This document shows positions 8,851 through 16,709 of a stretch of 50,485 nt of DNA, piece after piece. Position 1 is the stretch's first letter, and the number at the start of each line of letters is the position of its first letter. Under the pieces are notes generated by a model that worked only from the letters and a program-made list of their open reading frames with translations, was not told the DNA's origin and searched no databases. The DNA comes from JAFGCL01 sp964492335 (GTDB lineage Bacteria > Chloroflexota > Dehalococcoidia > UBA2247 > RBG-13-53-26), in NCBI GenBank assembly GCA_964492335.1, contig CAZBJX010000016.1, forward strand, positions 1 to 50,485. The letters are read 5' to 3'. The position numbers were made by a program, and so were the translations under genes.

Positions 8851-10458
8851 CTACAGGGTGGGGATGTACTGCTCCGTCCCCCGGGACTTGGGCGGCACCG
8901 GGGCGATGGCGTTCTTGCCCCGCTGCCGGTAGACCTCGCCGCAGCGGGCGCACCTGGCCTCGGCCCCGTCCCCGAAATCGAGCTTCTCTCCGCACTGGCA
9001 GGCCCAGCCGTGGACCCGGGCCGGGTTGCCGTAGGCCAGGGCGTGGTCCGGGACGTCCCTGGTGACCACGGAGCCGGCGCCGATGAAGGAGTAGCGGCCG
9101 ATGGTGTTGCCGCAGACGATGGTGGCGTTGGCGCCGATGGTGGCGCCCTCCTTCACCAGGGTGGTCAGGTACTCGTTCTTGCGGGAGACGTGGCTGCGGG
9201 GGTTCATGACGTTGGTGAAGACGCAGGACGGGCCGCAGAAGACCCTGTCCTCCAGGGTGACCCCCTCGAAGACGGAGACGTTGTTCTCCACCTTGACGTT
9301 GTGCCCGATGCGGACGCCCTTGGCCACGAAGACGTTCTGCCCGATGACGCAGTTCTTGCCCATGGTTACATTGGGCATGATGTGGGAGAAGTGCCATATG
9401 CGGGTGCCGGCGCCGATGTCGCAGGGGGGCTCCACCACGGCGCTCTCGTGCGCGAAATAGGGCTGGGGCTGCGGCGGGCCCACCGTCTGGCCCTTCCTCT
9501 CCAGGGACTGCTGGCAGGCCGACAGGATCTGCAGCACCTGCAGGCCCTTGCGGCCGTCGACCCGGGGCTTGCGGGGCTGGTTGATGGCCTCCAGGAAGTC
9601 CTGGCACTCGATGCGCAGGGGCTCGTCCGCGGGGACCTCGATCACCTCGGCCTTGTTGCCCCGGGGCACGGGCTTGCGGCTGACCCAGTCGATCTGCTGG
9701 CTGTAGAGGACCAGCTTGTCCTGCCTGGCGGTGTCGTCGAAGACGGCCATGCGGCGGCCCCCGATGACCACCAGCTTCTGCTCCTTGAAGGGGTGCAGCC
9801 AGGAGACGAAGATGTGGGCCCTCACCCCGTCCTTGAAGACCAGGTTGGTCATGGTGACATCGGCGATATCGGGCCGCAGGTAGTAGCCGGCATGGGCCGA
9901 CACCTCCACCGGCATCTCGCCCCCCAGCATGAGCAGGATGACGGAGATATCGTGGGGCGCGAAGCTCCAGAGGATGTTCTCCTCGGTGCGGAACTTGCCC
10001 AGGTTGAGCCGGTTGGAGTAGATGTACTGGATGCGGCCCAGGGCCCCGGAGTCCACCAGCTCCTTGAGCCGGGTGATGGCCGGGTGGTACTCCAGCAGGT
10101 GGCCCACCATGAGTATGCGGCCGTTCTCCTCGGCCAGGTCCACCAGCTCCTGCCCCTCGTTGACGGTCAGGGCCAGGGGTTTCTCCACGAAGACCTCTTT
10201 GCCGGCCAGGAGGGCCTTGCGGGCCATGTCATGGTGCTGGGCGGCGGGCGAGGCTATGACCAGCCCCCGGACCTCCGGGTCAGCCAGCACCTTCCCGAAG
10301 TCAGGCTCCATCCTGGCTTCAGGGTACAGGGCGGCCGCCTCCGCCAGCAGGGCCGGGCTTACGTCGCACACCGTGTGCAGGGCGCCCAGTTGCGAGAAGT
10401 TGCGGACCAGGTTCTTGCCCCAGTAGCCGCAGCCCACCACCGCGATGTTCTTTTCCAT
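8851..10458 (-). CDS. fused Gfo/Idh/MocA sugar dehydrogenase and hexapeptide N-acetyltransferase (WlbA-WlbB type) with C-terminal zinc ribbon
   Basis: This 535-residue protein joins two enzymes that are usually separate. Residues 1 to about 325 are a Gfo/Idh/MocA oxidoreductase: GCGYWGKNLVRNF nucleotide fold, then EKPLAL and LLEYHPAI. Residues about 335-480 are a left-handed beta-helix acetyltransferase (GAGTRIWHFSHIM, GQNVFVAKGV, NVMNPRSHV). The end carries Cys 487, 489, 503 and 506, a zinc-ribbon-like set. In UDP-diacetamido-glucuronate synthesis WlbA/WbpB oxidises C3, an aminotransferase follows and WlbB/WbpD acetylates; all needed partners flank this gene. ATG 10458 has GGAG eight bases upstream, inside the end of the preceding gene. 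Confidence 0.9.
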   Translation of the reverse strand: MEKNIAVVGCGYWGKNLVRNFSQLGALHTVCDVSPALLAEAAALYPEARMEPDFGKVLADPEVRGLVIASPAAQHHDMARKALLAGKEVFVEKPLALTVNEGQELVDLAEENGRILMVGHLLEYHPAITRLKELVDSGALGRIQYIYSNRLNLGKFRTEENILWSFAPHDISVILLMLGGEMPVEVSAHAGYYLRPDIADVTMTNLVFKDGVRAHIFVSWLHPFKEQKLVVIGGRRMAVFDDTARQDKLVLYSQQIDWVSRKPVPRGNKAEVIEVPADEPLRIECQDFLEAINQPRKPRVDGRKGLQVLQILSACQQSLERKGQTVGPPQPQPYFAHESAVVEPPCDIGAGTRIWHFSHIMPNVTMGKNCVIGQNVFVAKGVRIGHNVKVENNVSVFEGVTLEDRVFCGPSCVFTNVMNPRSHVSRKNEYLTTLVKEGATIGANATIVCGNTIGRYSFIGAGSVVTRDVPDHALAYGNPARVHGWACQCGEKLDFGDGAEARCARCGEVYRQRGKNAIAPVPPKSRGTEQYIPTL

Positions 10459-10463
10459 TGTAT

Positions 10464-11762
10464 CTACTCCCCCAACCGTATGATGTTGGCGTTCTTCATC
10501 TCCTTGGTGGCCCCCCGGGCGTCGAAGAGGACCCTGGCGTGGGCCGCTATGTGCTCCAGGTCGTAGGCGCTGTGGTCAGTGGCCAGGATGCAGCACTCGG
10601 CCTCCGCGAGGGCCTCGTCGGTCAGCTCCACCGACTGCAGGGTGCGGCCGCCGACGGTTATGCCCGGCATGTGAGGGTCGTTGTACCGCAGGTCGGCCCC
10701 CTTGGCCAGCAGCAGCTCCACCAGCTTGAGCGAAGGCGACTCCCGGTCGTCCCCCACATCCTTCTTGTAGGCTACGCCCAGCACCAGGATGGGGGCGTCC
10801 TTGAGGCTCTTGCCCCGGACGTTGAGGACCTCCATGACCCGCAGCAGGACGTAGTAGGGCATCCTCTCGTTGATCTCGGCGGCCAGCTCGATGAAGCGGA
10901 CGTGGAAGTCGAACTCCAGGGCCTTGTCCGCCAGGTAGTAGGGGTCCAGGGGGATGCAGTGCCCCCCCACGCCCGGCCCGGGGTAGAAGGGCATGTACCC
11001 GAAGGGCTTGGTGGCCGCCGCGTCGATGACCTCCCAGACGCTGACCCCCATGTTCTCGCAGAGCTGGGCCATCTCGTTGACCAGGGCGATGTTGACGCTG
11101 CGGAAGACGTTCTCGAAGACCTTGGTCATCTCCGCCGTGTCCGGGCTGGATACCGGGACCACCCGGTCCGCCACCTGCTCGTAGAGCAGCCGGGCCATCC
11201 TGGTGGACTCAGCATCGATGCCCCCCACGATCTTGGGGGTGTTCTTGATGGTGAAGTTGCGGCTGCCCGGGTCCACCCTCTCCGGCGAGAAGGCCAGGTA
11301 GAAGTCCCGGCCCGCCTTGAGGCCGGAGCGCTCCAGGATGGGCTGCAGCACCTGCCGGGTGGTCCCCGGGTAGGTGGTGCTCTCCAGGACCACCAGCTGG
11401 CCGCGCTGCAGCCGCGTGGAGAGCTCCTCCCCTTCGCGGATGACATAGGAGAGATCGGGGTGCCTGGCCCTGGACAGGGGGGTGGGGACGCAGATGCAGA
11501 TGGCGTCCACCTCCCTCAGGCGGTCCTGCTCCCTGGTGGCCCGCAGCAGCCCCGCGGACACCACGGCGCTGAGCCTCTCGTTGGGTATGTCGACGATGTG
11601 GGACAGGCCCTGGTTGACCTGGTCCACCCTCTTGAGCTGGACGTCGAGCCCCGTCACCTGCAGGCCGGCCTCGGCGAAGGACACCGCCAGGGGGAGCCCC
11701 ACGTACCCCAGCCCCACGATGGCCACCCGGGCTGTCTTGTCCTTGATCCTCTCCTCAAACAT
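10464..11762 (-). CDS. UDP-N-acetylhexosamine 6-dehydrogenase (WbpA/WbpO/TviB type)
   Basis: This 432-residue enzyme oxidises the C6 alcohol of a UDP-HexNAc to a uronic acid with two NAD+. Seen: the Rossmann GLGYVGLPLAVSFAEAG segment (about residues 17-33), CVPTPL, TTYPGTT, the central GVGGHCIPLDPYYL segment with the catalytic Cys, and LGVAYKKDVGDDRESPS near the C-terminus. This layout is that of the WbpA/TviB group more than UDP-glucose dehydrogenase, which usually has CxPTP and GFGGSCFPKD. The ATG at 11762 precedes MFEERIKDKTARVAIVG; the longer frame to 11912 overlaps the upstream gene. Spacing to that gene is 19 bases, and to the fusion gene five bases. Confidence 0.92.
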   Translation of the reverse strand: MFEERIKDKTARVAIVGLGYVGLPLAVSFAEAGLQVTGLDVQLKRVDQVNQGLSHIVDIPNERLSAVVSAGLLRATREQDRLREVDAICICVPTPLSRARHPDLSYVIREGEELSTRLQRGQLVVLESTTYPGTTRQVLQPILERSGLKAGRDFYLAFSPERVDPGSRNFTIKNTPKIVGGIDAESTRMARLLYEQVADRVVPVSSPDTAEMTKVFENVFRSVNIALVNEMAQLCENMGVSVWEVIDAAATKPFGYMPFYPGPGVGGHCIPLDPYYLADKALEFDFHVRFIELAAEINERMPYYVLLRVMEVLNVRGKSLKDAPILVLGVAYKKDVGDDRESPSLKLVELLLAKGADLRYNDPHMPGITVGGRTLQSVELTDEALAEAECCILATDHSAYDLEHIAAHARVLFDARGATKEMKNANIIRLGE

Positions 11763-11781
11763 GGACGTGCTCCTGCCTATT

Positions 11782-12723
11782 TCAAGAGGTCGCCGGGCCC
11801 CCGGCCCTGGCGATGGTCTCCCGAATACCTTCCTCGATGGTGTGCCGCGGGCGGTAGCCGAACTCCCCCGCCCGGGACACGTCTGCGTAGCTGTGTCTGA
11901 CCTCGCCCGCAAGAGGGGGCCGGTGCTCGAGCGCGCTCCGGGCGCAGGTGAGCTTCAGGATGAGGCCGGCCAGCTGCAGCACGCTGGTGGGCCGGCCGGA
12001 GCCGATGTTGAAGGCCCCCGCGGCGCCGCTCTCGGCGGCGGCGATATTGGCCGAAACCACGTCCCGCACGTATACGAAGTCCCGGGTCTGCTCCCCGTCC
12101 CCGAAGATGGTCAGCGGGCCCCCCTCCAGGGCCCGGCTGATGAACCGGGGCACCACGGCGGCGTACTGGGACCGCGGGTCCTGCCGGGGCCCGTAGACGT
12201 TGAAGTAGCGCAGGGCCACGGCCGGCAGGCCGTAGACGTGGTGGAAGACGCGGCAGTACTGCTCCCCGGCGGCCTTGGTGACGGCATAGGGGGAGAGGGG
12301 CTGCGGGGCCATGTCCTCGCGGGCCGGGAGGGAGGGGGTGTCTCCGTATATGGCGCAAGAGGAGGAGAAGACCACCTTCTTGACGCCGCCGTCCCGGGCG
12401 GCCAGGAGGACATTGAGGGTGCCCTGGGTGTTGACCTGCTCGGCGCGCAGGGGGTCCTCGATGCTCTGAGGGACGCTGGCCATGGCCGCCAGGTGGAAGA
12501 CGTAGTCCGCCCCCCGCAGGGCCTCCCGGAGCAGGGCCGCATCGAGGACGCTTCCCTGATGGAAGGTGACGCCGGGCAGGCGCTGCAGGCCGGCGATGTT
12601 CTCCAGACGGCCGGTCGAGAGGTCATCGATGATGATGGTCCGGTTCCCGGCGGACAGTTCTTCGGCGATGTTGGAGCCGATGAACCCGGCCCCGCCGGTG
12701 ATGACCACTCTCTTGTCCTGCAT
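11782..12723 (-). CDS. NAD-dependent UDP-sugar epimerase, WbpP/GalE-like
   Basis: This 313-residue extended short-chain dehydrogenase has the GGAGFIGSN NAD-binding segment, SSSCAIYGD, the catalytic YAVTK pair, RYFNVYGPRQDP and GDGEQTRDFVYV. The stretch YGDTPSLPxxED...LSPYAVTK closely resembles UDP-N-acetylglucosamine C4-epimerases such as WbpP/TviC as I remember them. It would interconvert UDP-GlcNAc and UDP-GalNAc, or a uronate derivative, beside the 6-dehydrogenase. UDP-glucose 4-epimerase is the alternative. It is the first gene of the minus-strand precursor operon and sits 20-30 bases from a promoter. Confidence 0.88.
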   Translation of the reverse strand: MQDKRVVITGGAGFIGSNIAEELSAGNRTIIIDDLSTGRLENIAGLQRLPGVTFHQGSVLDAALLREALRGADYVFHLAAMASVPQSIEDPLRAEQVNTQGTLNVLLAARDGGVKKVVFSSSCAIYGDTPSLPAREDMAPQPLSPYAVTKAAGEQYCRVFHHVYGLPAVALRYFNVYGPRQDPRSQYAAVVPRFISRALEGGPLTIFGDGEQTRDFVYVRDVVSANIAAAESGAAGAFNIGSGRPTSVLQLAGLILKLTCARSALEHRPPLAGEVRHSYADVSRAGEFGYRPRHTIEEGIRETIARAGGPATS

Positions 12724-12748
12724 CAGTTCGCGGGCCTCCAGGGTGGAT

Positions 12749-12778
12749 ATGATAGACCATCGGCCGGGGGCGTATCAA
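12749..12778 (-). promoter_or_regulatory. sigma-70-like promoter for the glycan-precursor operon
   Basis: On the minus strand TTGATA (12778-12773) and TATCAT (12754-12749) are separated by 18 bases. The implied start near 12742 leaves a leader of about 20 bases before the epimerase ATG at 12723. It lies back to back with the leader of the Fn3-like operon on the plus strand. Confidence 0.5.
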
Positions 12779-12938
12779 GAGGAAGGGCGCGGTGGGGGCC
12801 CTTTGTGACCCACTTGTGACGATGACCGTCCCGGGGCGCCCGCGGCCCTGCCCTGAACGATGCCGAAGTCAGGCCCCGCGAGGGCCTGGGCGCCTTCTGC
12901 TACAGACAAGGGAGAACCGGTCCCCCGGGCGACTAAGG

Positions 12939-13033
12939 GTGTTGAGGGGACGCGGAACCGCTGTCTTCATGTGGTCACTTGGGCAGCGGGGAGTCAGTAG
13001 TGAAACCGACCTTTCGGGGCCGGTTTTCTTTTT
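12939..13033 (+). ncRNA. structured leader RNA, copy A (stem, pseudoknot, intrinsic terminator)
   Basis: This is one of three related leaders in the window (also 22235-22313 and 26225-26307, minus strand). It runs from GTGTTGAG through stem CCGCTG (12958-12963) pairing with CAGCGG (12984-12989). The loop carries GGTCACTT, whose TCACT (12975-12979) can pair with AGTGA (12999-13003) to make a pseudoknot. A hairpin AAACCGACC/GGCCGGTTT follows (one mismatch) and then TTTTCTTTTT, a classic intrinsic terminator. Compared with the other copies, two stem pairs change in a compensating way (T-A to C-G and G-C to A-T) while the loop stays constant. It ends about 44 bases before the Fn3-like start. The rest of 12779-12938 shows no other feature. 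I know no named family that fits. Confidence 0.7.
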
Positions 13034-13076
13034 GCCCGAAAGGCCGGGGGGCCGGAGAAAGCGGGGAGTGATGCCC

Positions 13077-14816
13077 ATGAAGACCAGAGAGCGCAGCATG
13101 GCCCGGGCGGTGGCCTTTGTGGCCGTGTCCGCCATCATGGTATGGGTCCTGGCCGGCGCGGCGCTGGCCGGGGTGGGAGTGCAGTCGGGGTCTCTGGCCG
13201 GGCAGGCGCCCGCGCTGGCGCAACTGGCGGACCCGGGGGAGGGCCCCGGGGAGGGAGAAGAGCCCTCCGACAACATCACCCCTGAGCCGCCGGATGAGAC
13301 CGCCCCGGTCATCACGGGGGTGGCGTCCTCAGATGTGACCGCCTCCAGCGCCATCATCACCTGGACCACCGATGAGGAAGCCACCTCGGAGGTGCAGTAC
13401 GGCCTGGCGTCCAACTACGGCTCGGGGACCATGGTGGATGAGGCCCTTTCCCTGGGCCACCGGGTGATGCTCTCCGGGCTGGTCTATGGGACCACCTACC
13501 ACTACCGGGTGAGGTCGGCTGACGCCGCCGGCAACCTGGCGATGTCGGGGGACTACACCTTCACCACCATCGACAATGTGCCGCCGGTGATCTCCCGGCT
13601 GAGGGTGGTCGAGGTGACCACCACCAGCGCCACCGTGGCCTGGACCACCGACGAGAAGTCGGACAGCCGGGTGGACTATGGCCTCAGCAGGTACTACGGC
13701 CTCAGCACGGCGCCGGACGCGGTCCTGGTGACGAGCCACAGCGTGACCGTCACCGGCCTCCTGCCGGGGACCTGGTACAACTGCCGGGCGGCCTCCGCCG
13801 ATGCTTCCGGCAACCTGGCGCTGTCGCTGGACTGCGAGTTCCTCACCCCCGACGATACCCCGCCGGTGGTCTCCGGCGTGATCGTCACCGCCATCACCTC
13901 GTCGGGGGCCACCGTCAGATGGGAGTCCGACAAGAGGACCCACGGCCAGGTGGAGTACGGGCTGACGGCCAACTACGGCGCCCGGGAGTCGGCGGATGAC
14001 AGCCTGGCGCCCAACCACGAGATCATGCTGACGGGCCTGGCGGCGGGCACCACGTACCACTACCGGGTGAGGTCGATCGACTACTGGGGCAACCAGTCCG
14101 TCTCGCCCGATGCCACCTTCGCCACCACCGATATCACCGCCCCGGTGATCCGGGACGTCATGGCCACCGGCATAACCGCGGACTCGGCCACCATCGTCTG
14201 GCTCACCGATTCCGCCGCCGAGGGCATCGTGGAGTACGGCCCCAGGCCCAGCTACGGGTCGGCTTCCGCCCTGAATACCAGCCGGGTGACCAGGCACAGC
14301 ATCACCCTCACCGGGCTGGAGCCGGGGACCACCTACCACTACAAGGTGAAGTCGAGGGATGCCTCCGGCCTGTGGTCGTCCTCCACGGGCCGCGCCTTCA
14401 CCACCGGCGGAGGCGACGGGGCCGCCGGGGATGAGGCCGACGCCGGGCCGGTGGTCAGGAGCATGACCGCCTCCGACGTGACCAGCAGCGGGGCCACCAT
14501 CTACTGGAGCACCAGCCGCCCGGCCACGGCCAGGGTGGAGTACGGCCCCGACGAAAGGTACGGGCTGTGGTGCGTGGCGGACGGGGGCCTCAATACCAGC
14601 CACTTCGCCCTGCTCACCGATCTGAAGCCCGGGACCACCTACCACTACCGGGTGATATCCCGGGATGCTGACGGCTACGAGATGGTGTCCGGGGACAGCA
14701 CCTTCATTACGGGCATTGGCCGGGCGCCTCTGCCTTCACTTCCGGGGTGGGCCTGGACTATCATTGGTGTATCGGGGGCCCTGGCAGTGGGGGTTATGCT
14801 GGTGAGAGACCGATGA
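13077..14816 (+). CDS. exported protein with five Fn3-like repeats and C-terminal membrane anchor
   Basis: This 579-residue protein begins with a signal peptide (MKTRERSMAR, then a hydrophobic stretch ending near ALAGVG). A low-complexity Gly/Glu/Pro linker follows, then five repeats of about 90 residues. Each has an APVIxxVxxxxVTxxxAxIxW strand, a VEYGLxxxYG turn and LxPGTTYHYRVxSxDxxGN, typical of Fn3 / purple acid phosphatase N-terminal-like domains. It ends LPSLPGWAWTIIGVSG, a hydrophobic stretch and RDR. It is probably a surface-anchored adhesion or scaffold protein with no enzyme domain. ATG 13077 has GGGGAG eight bases upstream; ATG 13071 is too close to it. The next gene overlaps by ATGA. 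Confidence 0.88.
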   Translation: MKTRERSMARAVAFVAVSAIMVWVLAGAALAGVGVQSGSLAGQAPALAQLADPGEGPGEGEEPSDNITPEPPDETAPVITGVASSDVTASSAIITWTTDEEATSEVQYGLASNYGSGTMVDEALSLGHRVMLSGLVYGTTYHYRVRSADAAGNLAMSGDYTFTTIDNVPPVISRLRVVEVTTTSATVAWTTDEKSDSRVDYGLSRYYGLSTAPDAVLVTSHSVTVTGLLPGTWYNCRAASADASGNLALSLDCEFLTPDDTPPVVSGVIVTAITSSGATVRWESDKRTHGQVEYGLTANYGARESADDSLAPNHEIMLTGLAAGTTYHYRVRSIDYWGNQSVSPDATFATTDITAPVIRDVMATGITADSATIVWLTDSAAEGIVEYGPRPSYGSASALNTSRVTRHSITLTGLEPGTTYHYKVKSRDASGLWSSSTGRAFTTGGGDGAAGDEADAGPVVRSMTASDVTSSGATIYWSTSRPATARVEYGPDERYGLWCVADGGLNTSHFALLTDLKPGTTYHYRVISRDADGYEMVSGDSTFITGIGRAPLPSLPGWAWTIIGVSGALAVGVMLVRDR

Positions 14817-16513
14817 TGGTCCCGCGTGCGGGCCGCGCGGCAAGGGCCGCGGTCCTGGCCGTGCTGGCCGTGGTCTGCCTGTCAGGCATGGCCGCGCTGG
14901 CCCTGGCGGCGGCCGCCGCGCCACAGTACTTGCCCGCCGCGCCCGCCGACGATGGCCCCGGGGCCTCCCCCGGGCCCGGCGAACTGGAGGTCAACGCGCC
15001 GCGGATATCGGACGTCTCCGTCAGCGCTATCACCGCCAGGCAGGCCACCATCACCTGGCAGACCGATGGGCTGGCTACCAGCCGGGTGGAGTACGGGGAG
15101 ACGGATAGCTACGGGCAGAGCGCCGGCCCCGTGGTGGGCTACGCCACCAGCCACAAGGTGGCCCTGAAGAAGCTGAGCCCCGGCACCACCTACCACTTCC
15201 GGGTGGTGTCCAGGGGGTGGTGGTTCGGCGGCACCTCGCAATCGGGGGACTACACCTTCACCACCCTGGAGGATGGTGGGGATGACAAGGACCCGCCGGT
15301 CATCTCCGGGGTGAAGGCCGAGTCGGTGACCGATTCCGGGGCCGTCATCACCTGGACCACGGACAAGGACTCCGACAGCCAGGTGGAGTACGGCCTGACG
15401 ACGCGGTACGGCTCGTCGACACCGCTGGCGGGCGCGCTCACCAGGGAGCACGCCCTGGCGCTGTCCGGACTGAAGAGCGGGACCACCTACCACTACCGGG
15501 TGGTATCGGCCGGTGCCGCGGGCAACCGGGCGCGCTCGGGGGACCTCACCTTCACCACCCTGGACAAGGCCCCGCCGGCCATTGAGGGCATGGTGGTCAC
15601 CGACGTGACCACCACCGGATGCACTGTCATCTGGACCACCAGCCGGCCGGCCGACAGCCAGGTGCTGTACGGCCCGGATGCCGGCTATGGCAGCCGGACG
15701 GCCCGCATGGGCCCCCTGGCCACCGGGCACCAGGTGGCGATTACCGGCCTGGCCTCCGGCACCACCTATCACTGCCAGGCCGTCTCCCGGGACGGGGATG
15801 GCCGGGAGGCCCGCTCCGAGGACTACCTGTTCACCACCGTCGATGACACCCCGCCGGTTATTACCGACGTCATGGCGCAGTCCATAACCGACAGCAGCGC
15901 GGTCATCACCTGGACCACCGACTCCCCGTCCGAGGGGAGCGTGGAGTACGGGCCGGGGGACAAGGGGTACCGCTTTGTGTCGGCCTACGACAACACCATG
16001 GTGACCAGCCACAGCGTCGCGCTGACCGGCCTGGCGGCCCAGACCACGTACCACTACAAGGTGAAGTCGAGGGACGCCTCCGGCCTCTGGGCGGCGGCCC
16101 CGGACGCCACCTTCACCACGGGGGTGGACTGGAGCGCCACTGCGCCGGGCATCATGTTTCTGACGGCCAGCCAGGTCACCATCTCCGGGGCCACCATCTC
16201 CTGGAGCACGGACGAGCTGTGCACCTCCGATGTGGAATACGGGGAGAGCGCCCAGTACGGCCTGCGCTTGCAGGCGGAGTCCTCCATGTCGATGGAGCAC
16301 ACCGCCCAGTTGCAGGACCTCAGGTCCGGCACCACCTACCACTACCGGGTGAGGTCCGTGGATGCCGCGGGCAACGAGACGGTGTCCCCCGACCGCACCT
16401 TCACCACCCCCTTGCAGAAGGCGCCCCTGCCCTCGCTTCCCGTGTGGGCCTGGGCGGCCATCGGCCTCACGGGGGCGCTGGCGGTGGGCGTCCTGGCCCT
16501 CAGGAACCGCTGA
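14813..16513 (+). CDS. exported protein with five Fn3-like repeats and C-terminal membrane anchor, paralogue of its upstream neighbour
   Basis: This 566-residue protein is a diverged tandem paralogue of the preceding one. It has an N-terminal signal segment (RAARAAVLAVLAVVCLSG then an Ala-rich stretch), five Fn3-like repeats with VEYGxxxxYG and TTYHYRV signatures, and a C-terminal tail LPSLPVWAWAAIGLTG followed by a hydrophobic stretch and RNR. Repeat four carries the same SRDASGLW segment as repeat four of the neighbour, so the repeats correspond in order and the pair arose by whole-gene duplication. It starts at ATG 14813 inside the upstream stop (ATGA), implying coupled translation under the same RNA leader. 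The 3' end is repeated twice more downstream. Confidence 0.87.
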   Translation: MMVPRAGRAARAAVLAVLAVVCLSGMAALALAAAAAPQYLPAAPADDGPGASPGPGELEVNAPRISDVSVSAITARQATITWQTDGLATSRVEYGETDSYGQSAGPVVGYATSHKVALKKLSPGTTYHFRVVSRGWWFGGTSQSGDYTFTTLEDGGDDKDPPVISGVKAESVTDSGAVITWTTDKDSDSQVEYGLTTRYGSSTPLAGALTREHALALSGLKSGTTYHYRVVSAGAAGNRARSGDLTFTTLDKAPPAIEGMVVTDVTTTGCTVIWTTSRPADSQVLYGPDAGYGSRTARMGPLATGHQVAITGLASGTTYHCQAVSRDGDGREARSEDYLFTTVDDTPPVITDVMAQSITDSSAVITWTTDSPSEGSVEYGPGDKGYRFVSAYDNTMVTSHSVALTGLAAQTTYHYKVKSRDASGLWAAAPDATFTTGVDWSATAPGIMFLTASQVTISGATISWSTDELCTSDVEYGESAQYGLRLQAESSMSMEHTAQLQDLRSGTTYHYRVRSVDAAGNETVSPDRTFTTPLQKAPLPSLPVWAWAAIGLTGALAVGVLALRNR

Positions 16514-16577
16514 GCGTGAGCCTCCTGGCCTTCAGGAACCGCTGACCGTGAGCGTGCTCGCCTTCAGGAACCGCCGG
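16481..16577 (+). repeat. three tandem 32-33 bp copies of the gene's 3' end
   Basis: Units are 16481-16513, 16514-16545 and 16546-16577. The first encodes the final AVGVLALRNR and the stop codon; the next two encode similar LLAFRNR and VLAFRNR tails, and the second also ends in TGA. Shared core: TTCAGGAACCGC. They look like slippage duplications of the anchor's basic tail. From here to 16709 no gene is seen. Confidence 0.8.
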
Positions 16578-16709
16578 CCAGGCGGGTGCCTCCGGTGGGG
16601 GCGCCGCTCCGCATTGCCCCCGTGCTCCCCTTGACTGCGGGGCGCCGCCCGTTGCGGTAGAATGGGGCTGCGGGCCGGCGGGAGCCGGCGGCCCCCGTGA
16701 GGAGGGCGC

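Noticed and set aside
8821..10566. Long plus-strand open frame of 581 codons opposite the WlbA-WlbB gene
   Set aside because: It is a high-G+C antisense shadow; the minus-strand frame carries clear enzyme motifs and this one has none. The same applies to 10458-11900, 19964-22177, 26608-28473, 30505-32745, 33889-35694 and 36571-38205.
12939..13033. Leader RNA as a yybP-ykoY manganese riboswitch, because of GGGGAG and AGTAG
   Set aside because: The other conserved loop sequences and the second helix of that class are absent, and the pseudoknot is not part of it.
12939..13033. Leader RNA as a c-di-GMP-I riboswitch, suggested by the surface-protein targets
   Set aside because: The conserved GCACAGGGCAAACC and the GNRA-receptor elements are not present.
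16631..16663. Promoter TTGACT / TAGAAT before the DUF4037 gene
   Set aside because: The spacer is 21 bases, outside the usual 16-19 range.
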